Source: Anaerorhabdus sp036641015 (lineage in GTDB: Bacteria; Bacillota_I; Bacilli_A; Erysipelotrichales; Erysipelotrichaceae). Taken from it: a stretch of 32,487 bases of DNA. Position 1 is the first letter of the stretch. The number at the start of each line of letters is the position of its first letter. Where the stretch lies: assembly GCF_036641015.1 (NCBI RefSeq), contig NZ_JAVWFO010000017.1, forward strand, positions 1-32,487. The letters run 5' to 3'. The position numbers and the translations under genes are program-made. Below are positions 1 to 7,341 of the stretch, piece after piece. Below the pieces are notes generated by a model that saw only the letters and a list, made by a program, of their open reading frames with translations, was not told the origin of the DNA and searched no databases.

Positions 1-2
1 TG

Positions 3-419
3 ATTAGCCAAGCACAAGAAAGTCGCGGTGTTATAATATTTACTGATCCTGATTACCCAGGAGACATGATAAGAAAAAATATTAATGATTCGATTAAGAA
101 TTGTAAGAATGCTTTCATTGAAAAAGAGAAATCTAAAACTTCAAAAAAAGTAGGGGTAGAACACGCTAATAAACAGGACTTAGAAGAAGCATTATTGAAC
201 TGTGTTACTTTTGAAGACTATCATCAATCTGATTTAACTATGCAAGATTTCTTTGACTTAAAGTTGAATGGTAATGAAGAGAGCTCAGCATTAAGAAAGA
301 TAATTGGAAAAGAACTAAAGATTGGTGAATCTAATGCGAAAACATTATTAAAAAGATGTCAAATGATTGGAATAACAAGAAAAGATTTAATGACACTAAT
401 AGAGAAAAATAAAAAATAA
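3..419 (+). CDS. rnmV: Ribonuclease M5, 3' part
   Basis: RNase M5 matures the 5S rRNA precursor; it is a Toprim-fold nuclease. The window opens inside the gene. The frame is open from base 3 and reads a Toprim segment (ARGV-like ESRGVIIFTDPDYPGD, residues 6-21 of the visible part) in which the TDPDYPG signature carries the metal-binding acidic residues. After it comes a lysine-rich linker and the C-terminal domain of RNase M5. The first ATG (66) lies after the Toprim motif, so it is not the true start; about 60-70 residues are missing upstream. The gene is followed by its own terminator and then rsmA, the classical rnmV-rsmA order of Bacillota, which supports the call. Confidence 0.93.
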   Translation: MSQAQESRGVIIFTDPDYPGDMIRKNINDSIKNCKNAFIEKEKSKTSKKVGVEHANKQDLEEALLNCVTFEDYHQSDLTMQDFFDLKLNGNEESSALRKIIGKELKIGESNAKTLLKRCQMIGITRKDLMTLIEKNKK

Positions 420-428
420 ATTTATGCC

Positions 429-457
429 AAGAAGAGATAGAAATATTTCTTCTTTTT
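429..457 (+). terminator. Intrinsic terminator of rnmV
   Basis: An 11-bp stem (429-439 with 444-454, one G-U pair) closes a GAAA tetraloop and runs into a T tract. It lies ten bases after the rnmV stop and separates rnmV from rsmA. Confidence 0.85.
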
Positions 458-481
458 ATGTGTTTAATTGTCATGTGAACA

Positions 482-510
482 TTGTATATTTTGCCTTAAT
501 AAGCTATGAT
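482..510 (+). promoter_or_regulatory. Probable promoter of rsmA
   Basis: TTGTAT (482-487) and TATGAT (505-510) are separated by 17 bases. The expected transcript start near 517 leaves a leader with the AGGA site at about 523 in front of the ATG at 536. The ATG at 506 falls inside the -10 box, which argues against it as the start codon. Confidence 0.55.
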
Positions 511-535
511 TGTACTACAAAGTAGGATGTTAAAA

Positions 536-1390
536 ATGAATAAACCAATTGCCACAGTAGCACGTACAAATGAGATACTTAAAAAATTTGACCTCTATGC
601 CAAAAAAGGATATGGTCAGAATTTTATTGTAGAACCTGGAATAGTAAGGAAGATAGCTGAAAATTCTAAAGGGAGTGATCAATGTGTTATTGAAATTGGT
701 CCAGGTATTGGGGCTTTAACTGAGCAATTAAGTCTTATAGCTAAACACGTTATTGCTTTTGAAATTGATGATCGTTTAATTGACGTATTAGCATATTCAT
801 TAGCTGATTATAATAATATAGAAATTATACATAAAGATTTTCTTGAATGTAATTTTAATGAAGTTGTAGATGAACTAAAGAAGCAGTATGAAAAAGTAGT
901 TGTCTGTGCTAATTTGCCTTACTACATTACAACACCAATTCTGTTTAAGATATTTGAAAGTAAAGCTGATATTGATTGCATAACGGTTATGGTACAGAAA
1001 GAGGTAGCAGATCGGTTTTGTGCAATTAAATCTACTAAAGACTATAATGCACTAAGCGTAATTACGCAGTACTTATATAATGTAAAAACAATAATGAAAA
1101 TACCACGTACTATATTCAATCCAAAACCTAATATAGATTCGGCAGTTGTTCAATTCACAAAATATACAAATGAGTATGAAGTTGAGAATGAATCTGAGTT
1201 CTTTGATTTTGTGAAAGGGTGTTTTAAGCAAAGAAGAAAAACACTTTATAACAATTTAAAAGAATTAGGTAAAGATGGAGAATTTGTAAAAGAGTGTATC
1301 TTAGCGTGTCAGTTAAATGAAAGTATACGTGCTGAGGCATGTGACTTAAAAGATTTTGTTAGACTATATAATTATTGGAGAAGCTTATGA
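536..1390 (+). CDS. rsmA: 16S rRNA (adenine1518-N6/1519-N6)-dimethyltransferase
   Basis: RsmA (KsgA) dimethylates two adjacent adenines in the last helix of 16S rRNA during 30S maturation, using S-adenosylmethionine. The 284-residue product shows the KsgA N-terminus (RTNEILKKF at 10-18, GQNF at 27-30), the SAM-binding loop EIGPGIGALTE (53-63), acidic EID (76-78) and the catalytic NLPYY motif (126-130). The C-terminal part (FxQRRKTLYNNL) is the typical RNA-binding helical domain. I chose the ATG at 536 because the family begins MNK-IAT, an AGGA lies about 10 bases before it, and an ATG at 506 overlaps the promoter. The stop TGA overlaps the ATG of ispE, so the two are translationally coupled. 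Confidence 0.96.
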   Translation: MNKPIATVARTNEILKKFDLYAKKGYGQNFIVEPGIVRKIAENSKGSDQCVIEIGPGIGALTEQLSLIAKHVIAFEIDDRLIDVLAYSLADYNNIEIIHKDFLECNFNEVVDELKKQYEKVVVCANLPYYITTPILFKIFESKADIDCITVMVQKEVADRFCAIKSTKDYNALSVITQYLYNVKTIMKIPRTIFNPKPNIDSAVVQFTKYTNEYEVENESEFFDFVKGCFKQRRKTLYNNLKELGKDGEFVKECILACQLNESIRAEACDLKDFVRLYNYWRSL

Positions 1391-2232
1391 GAGAAAGAGC
1401 GTACGCAAAAATTAATCTGTGTTTAGATGTAGTAAGAAAAAGAGATGATGGCTATCATGAATTAAATATGGTTATGGTACCAATAGACTTCTATGATGTT
1501 TTAGATATGGAAATAGCGGATGAAATGTCATTAGAGAGTAATGCGAGTTATTTACCAATGACAGATAAAAACTCTATCATTAAGGCTATTAATGTTTTAC
1601 GTGAAGAGTATGGGTTTAGTGAGAATTTTAAAATCGTACTTAAGAAGCATATACCGACTCAAGGTGGATTAGCTGGGGGTAGTGCAGATGCGGCAGCAGC
1701 AATACGTTTAATTAAACGTTTATTAAATCTAAATATGAGTCATAGCAAAATGATTGAATTAGCAAAGAAAGTTGGAGCAGATGTACCATTTTGTTGCGTA
1801 AATAAACCAGCTCTAGTTTCGGGCATTGGTGAGCATTTAGAACCATTTGAATTTGAAAGCGACTTTTATTTGTTACTAGTTAAACCGTTTAGAGGGGTAT
1901 CAACTAAATTAGCATTTGAGAAGTTAGATTTTGAAACAGCAGAACATCCTGATTGTTTAAAAATGATGTCTTCACTGATAAATAAGGATTATGATGGGGT
2001 GCTTACCTCTTTAGGAAATACACTTGAACAACCAGCATTTAAGTTAGTGCCATCGATTGAGAAAATCAAACAATCTTGTATTGATTTGGGTATGGATGGA
2101 GCACTAATGTCAGGGAGTGGATCAACAGTTTTTGCTTTGACAAAAAATGAACAACTACTTTACGAGGTAGCTTCAGAAATGAAAGCAAACTCAAATTTCG
2201 TTCGTATTACCAAAATACTTTGTAAAAAATAA
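1387..2232 (+). CDS. ispE: 4-(cytidine 5'-diphospho)-2-C-methyl-D-erythritol kinase
   Basis: IspE phosphorylates CDP-methylerythritol in the MEP isoprenoid pathway in the cytosol. The 281-residue protein is a GHMP kinase: N-terminal AYAKINL (5-11) with the substrate lysine, the ATP loop PTQGGLAGGSADAAA (90-104), the catalytic aspartate in GADVPFC (Asp132) and the C-terminal SGSGSTVFAL glycine motif. Length matches the family (about 280-290). The start is the ATG at 1387, overlapping the rsmA stop (ATGA), with GGAG at 1377-1380 six bases upstream; a TTG at 1375 lies in front of that site and is unlikely. Its presence implies that the cell makes isoprenoids by the MEP route. Confidence 0.96.
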   Translation: MRERAYAKINLCLDVVRKRDDGYHELNMVMVPIDFYDVLDMEIADEMSLESNASYLPMTDKNSIIKAINVLREEYGFSENFKIVLKKHIPTQGGLAGGSADAAAAIRLIKRLLNLNMSHSKMIELAKKVGADVPFCCVNKPALVSGIGEHLEPFEFESDFYLLLVKPFRGVSTKLAFEKLDFETAEHPDCLKMMSSLINKDYDGVLTSLGNTLEQPAFKLVPSIEKIKQSCIDLGMDGALMSGSGSTVFALTKNEQLLYEVASEMKANSNFVRITKILCKK

Positions 2233-2238
2233 CAAAAG

Positions 2239-2278
2239 TTTACCAAACATCGGTAAAAAAGTACATTTATACTTTTTT
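2239..2278 (+). other. Two overlapping hairpins between ispE and glmU
   Basis: A 6-bp hairpin (TTTACC 2239-2244 with GGTAAA 2252-2257) shares three bases with a second, perfect 9-bp A/T-rich hairpin (2255-2263 with 2270-2278) that ends in a run of T. The two cannot form fully together. They may act as a weak terminator after ispE or as an attenuator before glmU; no GC-rich stem is present, so the role is unsure. Confidence 0.4.
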
Positions 2279-2321
2279 TATAAGGGTATTTTGAGTAGAA
2301 TATAGGGGTGGAGGTGCGCGC

Positions 2322-3680
2322 ATGAAACAAGCAATTATTATGGCAGCTGGTAAAGGCACAAGAATGCAATCAGAATTACCTAAAGTAATGCATTCAGTTT
2401 GTCAAAAAACCATGGTTGAACATTTAATCGAACAATCTAAAAAAGCTGGAGCTACTCGGGTAGTGACAGTTGTTGGATATGGTCATGAAATTATCGAAGA
2501 AGCAATGAAAGATAAAACGGAATTTGCGCTTCAAGAACCACAACTAGGAACTGGGCATGCAGTAATGCAAGCTAAACAGTGTGAAAATGAAACTGGTGAG
2601 ACATTAGTCATTAATGGTGATTGTCCTTGTTTAACAAGTGAGACATTAAAATCATTAACTGATGAATTAAAAGATGGAGTCTCAATGGTTATCTTAACAG
2701 CAATTCTAGATGATCCATCAGCATATGGACGAGTAATTCGTGATGAGAATGGATATGTAACAAAGATAGTAGAATTTAAGGATTGCAATGAAGAAGAAAA
2801 GAAAGTAAAGGAAATCAATACAGGTATCTATGCATTTGATAACAAAACTCTATTCTCTAATCTTCAAGAAATTCAAAATAAAAATGCTCAAAGTGAATAC
2901 TATATTACAGATTTAGTTGAAATTCTAAACAACAAAGGTATAAAGGTTAATGCTTTGGTTGCTAAGGATAATGATGAGGTAGCTGGTGTTAATGATAAAG
3001 TAGAATTAGCAAAAGCAAATCGTACTATGCAAAAACGTATTAATACAGAATGGATGAAAAATGGTGTTACCTTAATTAATCCTGATGCGACATATATTGG
3101 AGCAGATGTAGAATTAGCTCCTGAAGTAACTCTTTATCCTAATGTGTACTTAGAAGGACATACATCGATTGGAAAAGGAACTACAATTCTTCCTAATAGT
3201 TTCTTAGTAAATGCTAAGGTTGGCGAAAATTGTACAATTGATAGTTCTAGAATTAGTGATAGTGAAGTAAAAGATCTATGTACAATTGGACCATTTGCAC
3301 ACTTACGTATGCATACAGTTGTAGATAGTAAGAATAGAATTGGAAACTTTGTAGAATTTAAAAATACTACATTTGGATATGATAGTCGTTGTGCTCATCT
3401 AACATATCTTGGTGATAGTGAGGTAGGAAGTAAAGTTAATATTGGATGTGGTGTTGTAACTGTCAATTATGATGGTAAAAATAAATTTAAAACTATTATA
3501 AAAGATGGTGCGTTTATAGGAAGTAATGTTAATTTGATTGCTCCTGTAACGGTAGGTGAGAATGCGGTAGTTGCTGCAGGATCAACTGCAACAAAAGATG
3601 TTCATGATGGTGATATGGCAATTGCTAGATGCCGTCAAGAAAATAAACCTGGTTATGGAACCAAATATAAAAATAAATAA
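2322..3680 (+). CDS. glmU: Bifunctional UDP-GlcNAc pyrophosphorylase / glucosamine-1-phosphate acetyltransferase
   Basis: GlmU performs the last two steps to UDP-N-acetylglucosamine, the precursor of peptidoglycan and teichoic acids. The 452-residue product has an N-terminal nucleotidyltransferase domain (MAAGKGTRM at 7-15, LPKVMH at 19-24, then LGTGHAV and NGDCP) to about residue 230, and a C-terminal left-handed beta-helix with hexapeptide repeats (IGADVELAPEVTL, IGKGTTILPNS). The acetyltransferase site is visible as AHLTYLGD and NYDGKNKFKT. GAGGTG lies a few bases before the ATG, which is preceded by a CG-rich GCGCGC stretch unusual here. It is followed after 17 bases by prs, a conserved pair in Bacillota. 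Confidence 0.97.
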   Translation: MKQAIIMAAGKGTRMQSELPKVMHSVCQKTMVEHLIEQSKKAGATRVVTVVGYGHEIIEEAMKDKTEFALQEPQLGTGHAVMQAKQCENETGETLVINGDCPCLTSETLKSLTDELKDGVSMVILTAILDDPSAYGRVIRDENGYVTKIVEFKDCNEEEKKVKEINTGIYAFDNKTLFSNLQEIQNKNAQSEYYITDLVEILNNKGIKVNALVAKDNDEVAGVNDKVELAKANRTMQKRINTEWMKNGVTLINPDATYIGADVELAPEVTLYPNVYLEGHTSIGKGTTILPNSFLVNAKVGENCTIDSSRISDSEVKDLCTIGPFAHLRMHTVVDSKNRIGNFVEFKNTTFGYDSRCAHLTYLGDSEVGSKVNIGCGVVTVNYDGKNKFKTIIKDGAFIGSNVNLIAPVTVGENAVVAAGSTATKDVHDGDMAIARCRQENKPGYGTKYKNK

Positions 3681-3697
3681 AGAGGGTGGAGAAAAAA

Positions 3698-4660
3698 ATG
3701 AATGAAACAATTGTATTTGCATTAACATCAAGCGTTGAGTTAGCTAATGAAATCGTTGATCATCTAAGTTTACCATTAGGTAAAATTAGTGTGAAGCATT
3801 TCCAAGATGGAGAAATTTTAGTTGAACCAGATGAAACTGTACGTGGTCGTTCGGTGTATATCGTTCAATCTACTTGTGCTCCTGTCACTGAACGTTTAAT
3901 GGAAGTATTAATTTGTATTGATGCATGTAAACGTGCTAGTGCTGGAGAAATTAACGTTGTAATGCCATATTATGGATATGCACGTCAAGACCGTAAGGCA
4001 AGAGCTCGTCAACCTATTACTGCTAAGTTAGTAGCAGATTTATTACAAACTGCAGGAGCAGATCGTTTAATCACAATCGATCTTCATGCTTCTCAAATTC
4101 AAGGTTTCTTCAATGTACCTATTGATGATTTAACTGCAGTTCCAATGATTGGACAATATTTCAAATCAAAAGGACTTGATGATGTAGTAGTAGTATCACC
4201 AGATCATGGTGGAACAACTCGTGCAAGAAAATTAGCAGATGCTTTAGAAGCTCCACTTGCTATTGTTGATAAACGTAGACCAAAACCAAATGTTGCAGAA
4301 GCAATGAATGTTATAGGTGAGGTTGATGGTAAGACAGCAATTATTATTGATGACATTGTTGATACAGCAGGAAGCTTAATTGCTAGCGTTAATATATTAG
4401 TTGCTAAAGGTGCTAAAGAAGTTTATTGTGCATGTACTCATGGTGTATTATCAGGACCAGCAATTGAACGTATTGAAAACTCACCGATTCGTGAAATGGT
4501 TATTACAAATACAATACCACTAAATGATGAACAAAAAGCAGGATCAAATAAGATTACATCATTATCAGTAGGATATATGATTTCAAAAACAATTGAAGCA
4601 ATTGAAACACATTCACCCGTTTCAGATGTATATAATTTATTCAATATTAAGAACGACTAA
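3698..4660 (+). CDS. prs: Ribose-phosphate pyrophosphokinase (PRPP synthase)
   Basis: Prs makes phosphoribosyl pyrophosphate from ribose 5-phosphate and ATP for nucleotide, histidine and tryptophan synthesis. The 320-residue class I enzyme shows FQDGEILV, the ATP-binding flexible region YYGYARQDRKARARQPITAK, the divalent-metal region DLHASQIQGFF, SPDHGG, and the PRPP-binding loop DDIVDTAGS. GGTGGAG at 3685-3691 precedes the ATG at 3698 by about six bases; a GTG at 3686 is part of that ribosome binding site, so I reject it as the start. The gene ends in a terminator whose stem begins inside the stop codon. Confidence 0.97.
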   Translation: MNETIVFALTSSVELANEIVDHLSLPLGKISVKHFQDGEILVEPDETVRGRSVYIVQSTCAPVTERLMEVLICIDACKRASAGEINVVMPYYGYARQDRKARARQPITAKLVADLLQTAGADRLITIDLHASQIQGFFNVPIDDLTAVPMIGQYFKSKGLDDVVVVSPDHGGTTRARKLADALEAPLAIVDKRRPKPNVAEAMNVIGEVDGKTAIIIDDIVDTAGSLIASVNILVAKGAKEVYCACTHGVLSGPAIERIENSPIREMVITNTIPLNDEQKAGSNKITSLSVGYMISKTIEAIETHSPVSDVYNLFNIKND

Positions 4661-4684
4661 GCCTAGAAATAGGCTTTTTCTTTT
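4659..4684 (+). terminator. Intrinsic terminator of glmU-prs
   Basis: AAGCCTA (4659-4665) pairs with TAGGCTT (4670-4676) around a GAAA loop, followed by a T-rich tract. The stem starts in the prs stop codon. Confidence 0.92.
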
Positions 4685-4769
4685 GTGTAAATTAAAAATA
4701 GATATAAAAACCAAAGTAGGAAATAAAATATGATAACTACACAGATTAAAGTATTAAGAGGTGTGAGTT

Positions 4770-4958
4770 TTGTTACTAATCAGAAAAATAAACAAAGATG
4801 AAGTAGGTACGTTATACGATATTCCTTTGTGAGAATCTCAGACTGAATATGAAATGCATGGTGTATATCTCTCATTACTGAAACAAAAAAAGCGGTTGCT
4901 ACACCATCTTATATTTGGAAAAACCTTACTTAATAATGATGAAATAATTGGATCATAA
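4770..4958 (+). pseudogene. Possible decayed gene, unidentified
   Basis: The 400 bases between prs and the next gene hold no intact gene. One frame opens with TTG at 4770 behind a GAGGTG-like site, reads 20 sensible residues (IRKINKDEVGTLYDIPL), meets TGA at 4830, and then stays open for 41 codons (ESQTEYEMHGVYLSLL...) to TAA at 4956. A good terminator follows at 4998. Start signal, near-continuous frame and terminator suggest a small gene that has lost function. I do not recognise the family, and the frame could be chance. Confidence 0.3.
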
Positions 4959-4997
4959 CATATCTAATGGATATTTATTTATCTTTAGGGAATCTTT

Positions 4998-5026
4998 AGA
5001 AATAGTCATGCTATTTCTTTATTTTT
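4998..5026 (+). terminator. Orphan intrinsic terminator
   Basis: AGAAATAG (4998-5005) pairs perfectly with CTATTTCT (5011-5018) around TCATG and is followed by TTATTTTT. The nearest intact upstream gene, prs, already has a terminator, so this one probably belonged to the decayed frame at 4770-4958. Confidence 0.65.
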
Positions 5027-5060
5027 GGCTTGTAATATGTAATCAAATGAGGTGAGTACT

Positions 5061-5777
5061 ATGCAAGACAAAGTCATTAAAACATTAAAAATAGTATCAA
5101 TTATAGGTGCGGCATTTTTCTTAATAGTTATGGGATTTGCTTTATATACATTTTTTACTAGTATTGCATCAAACCCTGAACATTTTAAAACTTGGTTAGA
5201 CCAGTTTGGAGTATTTGGGAAAGTAGCGCTAGTTATTATGATGGGACTACAAGTACTTGTTGCATTTCTACCAGGAGAAATAATTGAACTTGGAGCTGGA
5301 GTTGCCTATGGAACGATTGAGGGTATGGTTCTTTGCTTAATAGGTGCTGCTATTGGAAGTTATATCATTCTTTGGCTAGTTAGAAGATATGGAACAAAGA
5401 TTGTGGAACATTTCATGTCAAAGGAAAAGATAAATGAATTATCGTTTCTTAAAGATGAGAGCAAATTAAATAGGTTAGTATTTATCATATTCTTTATTCC
5501 AGGGACACCCAAAGATTTTATTACTTATTTTGCAGGGCTTACATCTGTTAAGATATGGAAGTTTATAGGTCTTACAACAATTGCAAGAATTCCATCAGTT
5601 GTCTCATCTACGGTTGCCGGGGATTATCTAATGCAACAAGAATTTTGGATGGTGGCTGCCATATATGGAGTTACAGCAGTTGTAAGTATTATTGGTATTC
5701 TTATATATAATAAAATTTTGAAAAAATCAAAGGGAGATAAAAGAAATGAAAATAAGTATATTAATTCCAGCATTTAA
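5061..5777 (+). CDS. TVP38/TMEM64 (DedA-like, VTT domain) membrane protein
   Basis: A 238-residue integral membrane protein of the TVP38/TMEM64 group (SNARE-associated Golgi / VTT domain). Known relatives are linked to lipid scrambling or undecaprenyl-phosphate and phospholipid movement, but the substrate of this one cannot be read from sequence. Visible are an N-terminal span (about 12-37), the re-entrant motif region FLPGEIIELGAGVAYG, a glycine-rich span with GAAIGSYI, the second signature FIPGTPKDFITYFAGLT, and two further C-terminal spans. GAGGTG at 5049-5054 fits the ATG at 5061; a GTG at 5052 lies within that site. The 3' end overlaps the next gene by 32 bases, so both are co-transcribed; a lipid-carrier role with the glycosyltransferase is plausible but inferred. 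Confidence 0.85.
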   Translation: MQDKVIKTLKIVSIIGAAFFLIVMGFALYTFFTSIASNPEHFKTWLDQFGVFGKVALVIMMGLQVLVAFLPGEIIELGAGVAYGTIEGMVLCLIGAAIGSYIILWLVRRYGTKIVEHFMSKEKINELSFLKDESKLNRLVFIIFFIPGTPKDFITYFAGLTSVKIWKFIGLTTIARIPSVVSSTVAGDYLMQQEFWMVAAIYGVTAVVSIIGILIYNKILKKSKGDKRNENKYINSSI

Positions 5778-6612
5778 TTGTCAAGATACAATCTATTCAT
5801 GTATTCGTTCGGTAATAAAACAAACATATCATAATATTGAGATAGTAGTTGTTAATGATGGTTCTACAGATAATACGGGTATGCGTTTAGATCAATATGC
5901 AAAACACTATAATAATCAACTAAGAATAATTCATACAAAACATTTAGGTTTATCAGAAACAAGAAATAGATTATTATATGAATCTAGTGGAGACTATGTA
6001 TTCTTTATTGATGCAGATGATTGGATTAGTCCTGAAACAATAGAAACTATGGTAAAAGTAGTTAACAAAACAAAAGCAGATGTCGTGGTATGTGGAAATG
6101 ATATGCAAGGAGTATTTGGAATTAAGAATTGTGTAGTTTCACAAAGTTGTCCAAATCGCAGAGAAGTATTAAAATATCTATTAAGAGATCGTAGTTTAAG
6201 AAACTATGCTTGGGGTAAATTAATAAAGCGTGAACTATGGAATAATATTGAATTTCCAGTAGGAAAAGTATTTGAGGATATCGCAACAATTCACAAAGTA
6301 TTAATTAAGAGTAATAAAACTGTTTTAATTCCATCGATATTTTACCATTACAACATACATTCGAAAGATAGTATCACATATGGTTTAAAACCAGAGATAT
6401 TATCTGATATGATGGAAGCGTGTGCAATTCAAGCAAGCAATATATTGGAGTTTGATCCTACACTAGAATATGAAGTTAAGAAAATGTTGTTTAGAAACAA
6501 AATGATTGCATTGTTTAGTTTGTTTAGAACATTGGATTTTGATGGTAAATTAATTAAAAAAATTTACAGATATCAACCTAGTGTATTTGTGAATAAGATT
6601 AAAATGAATTAA
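5746..6612 (+). CDS. Family 2 glycosyltransferase
   Basis: A 288-residue GT-A fold transferase that should move a sugar from a nucleotide-sugar to a surface-polymer acceptor. The N-terminus ISILIPAFN, the NDGSTDNT nucleotide loop, the GLSETRNRLL helix and the DXD-type metal site FIDADDW are all present within the first 100 residues. The rest, with WGKLIKRELW and FEDIATIHK, resembles capsule or wall glycan transferases. There is no membrane span, so it is probably cytosolic or peripheral. It starts inside the end of the upstream TVP38-like gene. The 3' neighbour, 24 bases on, is a two-component system. Acceptor and donor are unknown. Confidence 0.9.
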   Translation: MKISILIPAFNCQDTIYSCIRSVIKQTYHNIEIVVVNDGSTDNTGMRLDQYAKHYNNQLRIIHTKHLGLSETRNRLLYESSGDYVFFIDADDWISPETIETMVKVVNKTKADVVVCGNDMQGVFGIKNCVVSQSCPNRREVLKYLLRDRSLRNYAWGKLIKRELWNNIEFPVGKVFEDIATIHKVLIKSNKTVLIPSIFYHYNIHSKDSITYGLKPEILSDMMEACAIQASNILEFDPTLEYEVKKMLFRNKMIALFSLFRTLDFDGKLIKKIYRYQPSVFVNKIKMN

Positions 6613-6636
6613 GATAGAAATCTAAAGGGGATAAAC

Positions 6637-7338
6637 ATGAGTAATCAGACAATACTTGTAGTAGAAGACGATATAGAAATTGGAAATGCAATTGAAATAT
6701 ATCTAAAAAACCAAAATTATGAAGTACTTCGTGCATACAATGGCAAAGAAGGATTAGATGTAATTTGTAAGAATGAAATACATCTTGCTATTGTAGATAT
6801 GATGATGCCAGAAATGGATGGTTTAACAATGATTATGAAACTGAGGGAATCTTATGATTTTCCAGTTTTGATTTTGTCTGCTAAATCAGAAGATTTAGAT
6901 AAAATTACAGGATTAAATATGGGGGCTGATGATTACGTAACTAAGCCATTTAAACCAATGGAACTGTTAGCACGTGTAAATTCACAATTAAGAAGATATA
7001 ATCGTTTTTTAAGTAAAGTAAATGAGCAAGAAATATCTAGTAGTTATGTAGTAGGTGGATTAGAAGTAAATGAAGAAACAAAAGAAGTTAAAGTTGATGG
7101 TGAACTTGTTAAATGTACACCAATTGAATTTAAAATATTATTACTTCTAATTAAAAATCCGGGAAGAGTACATAGTTTGGAAAGTATCTATGAACAAGTA
7201 TGGAATGAAGAAGCTATCGCAACAGATACAGTTATGGTTCATATACGAAATATAAGAGAAAAAATAGAAATTGATTCTAAGAATCCAAGATATCTAAAAG
7301 TTGTTTGGGGAGTTGGATACAAAATAGAGAAGGAGTAA
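6637..7338 (+). CDS. OmpR/PhoB-family response regulator
   Basis: A 233-residue DNA-binding response regulator. The receiver domain has the acidic pair Asp11/Asp12, the phospho-acceptor Asp54 in IVDMMMPEMDG, Ser81 and Lys103 (VTKPF). The C-terminal winged helix (from about residue 135) has the typical CTPIEFKILLLL and VWGVGYKIEKE ends. An AAAGGGG site lies before the ATG. The cognate kinase starts three bases after the stop, with its AAGGAG site overlapping the end of this gene. It resembles VanR/VncR-type regulators of Gram-positive cell-envelope responses, but the regulon is not visible. Confidence 0.94.
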   Translation: MSNQTILVVEDDIEIGNAIEIYLKNQNYEVLRAYNGKEGLDVICKNEIHLAIVDMMMPEMDGLTMIMKLRESYDFPVLILSAKSEDLDKITGLNMGADDYVTKPFKPMELLARVNSQLRRYNRFLSKVNEQEISSSYVVGGLEVNEETKEVKVDGELVKCTPIEFKILLLLIKNPGRVHSLESIYEQVWNEEAIATDTVMVHIRNIREKIEIDSKNPRYLKVVWGVGYKIEKE

Positions 7339-7341
7339 TCT

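Noticed and set aside
506..535. Upstream ATG codons of rsmA (506, 527)
   Set aside because: 506 lies inside the likely -10 box and 527 has no site of its own; the protein family starts at the ATG at 536.
2160..2369. Minus-strand open frame across the ispE-glmU gap
   Set aside because: It covers the end of ispE and start of glmU, has no ribosome binding site and a low-complexity composition.
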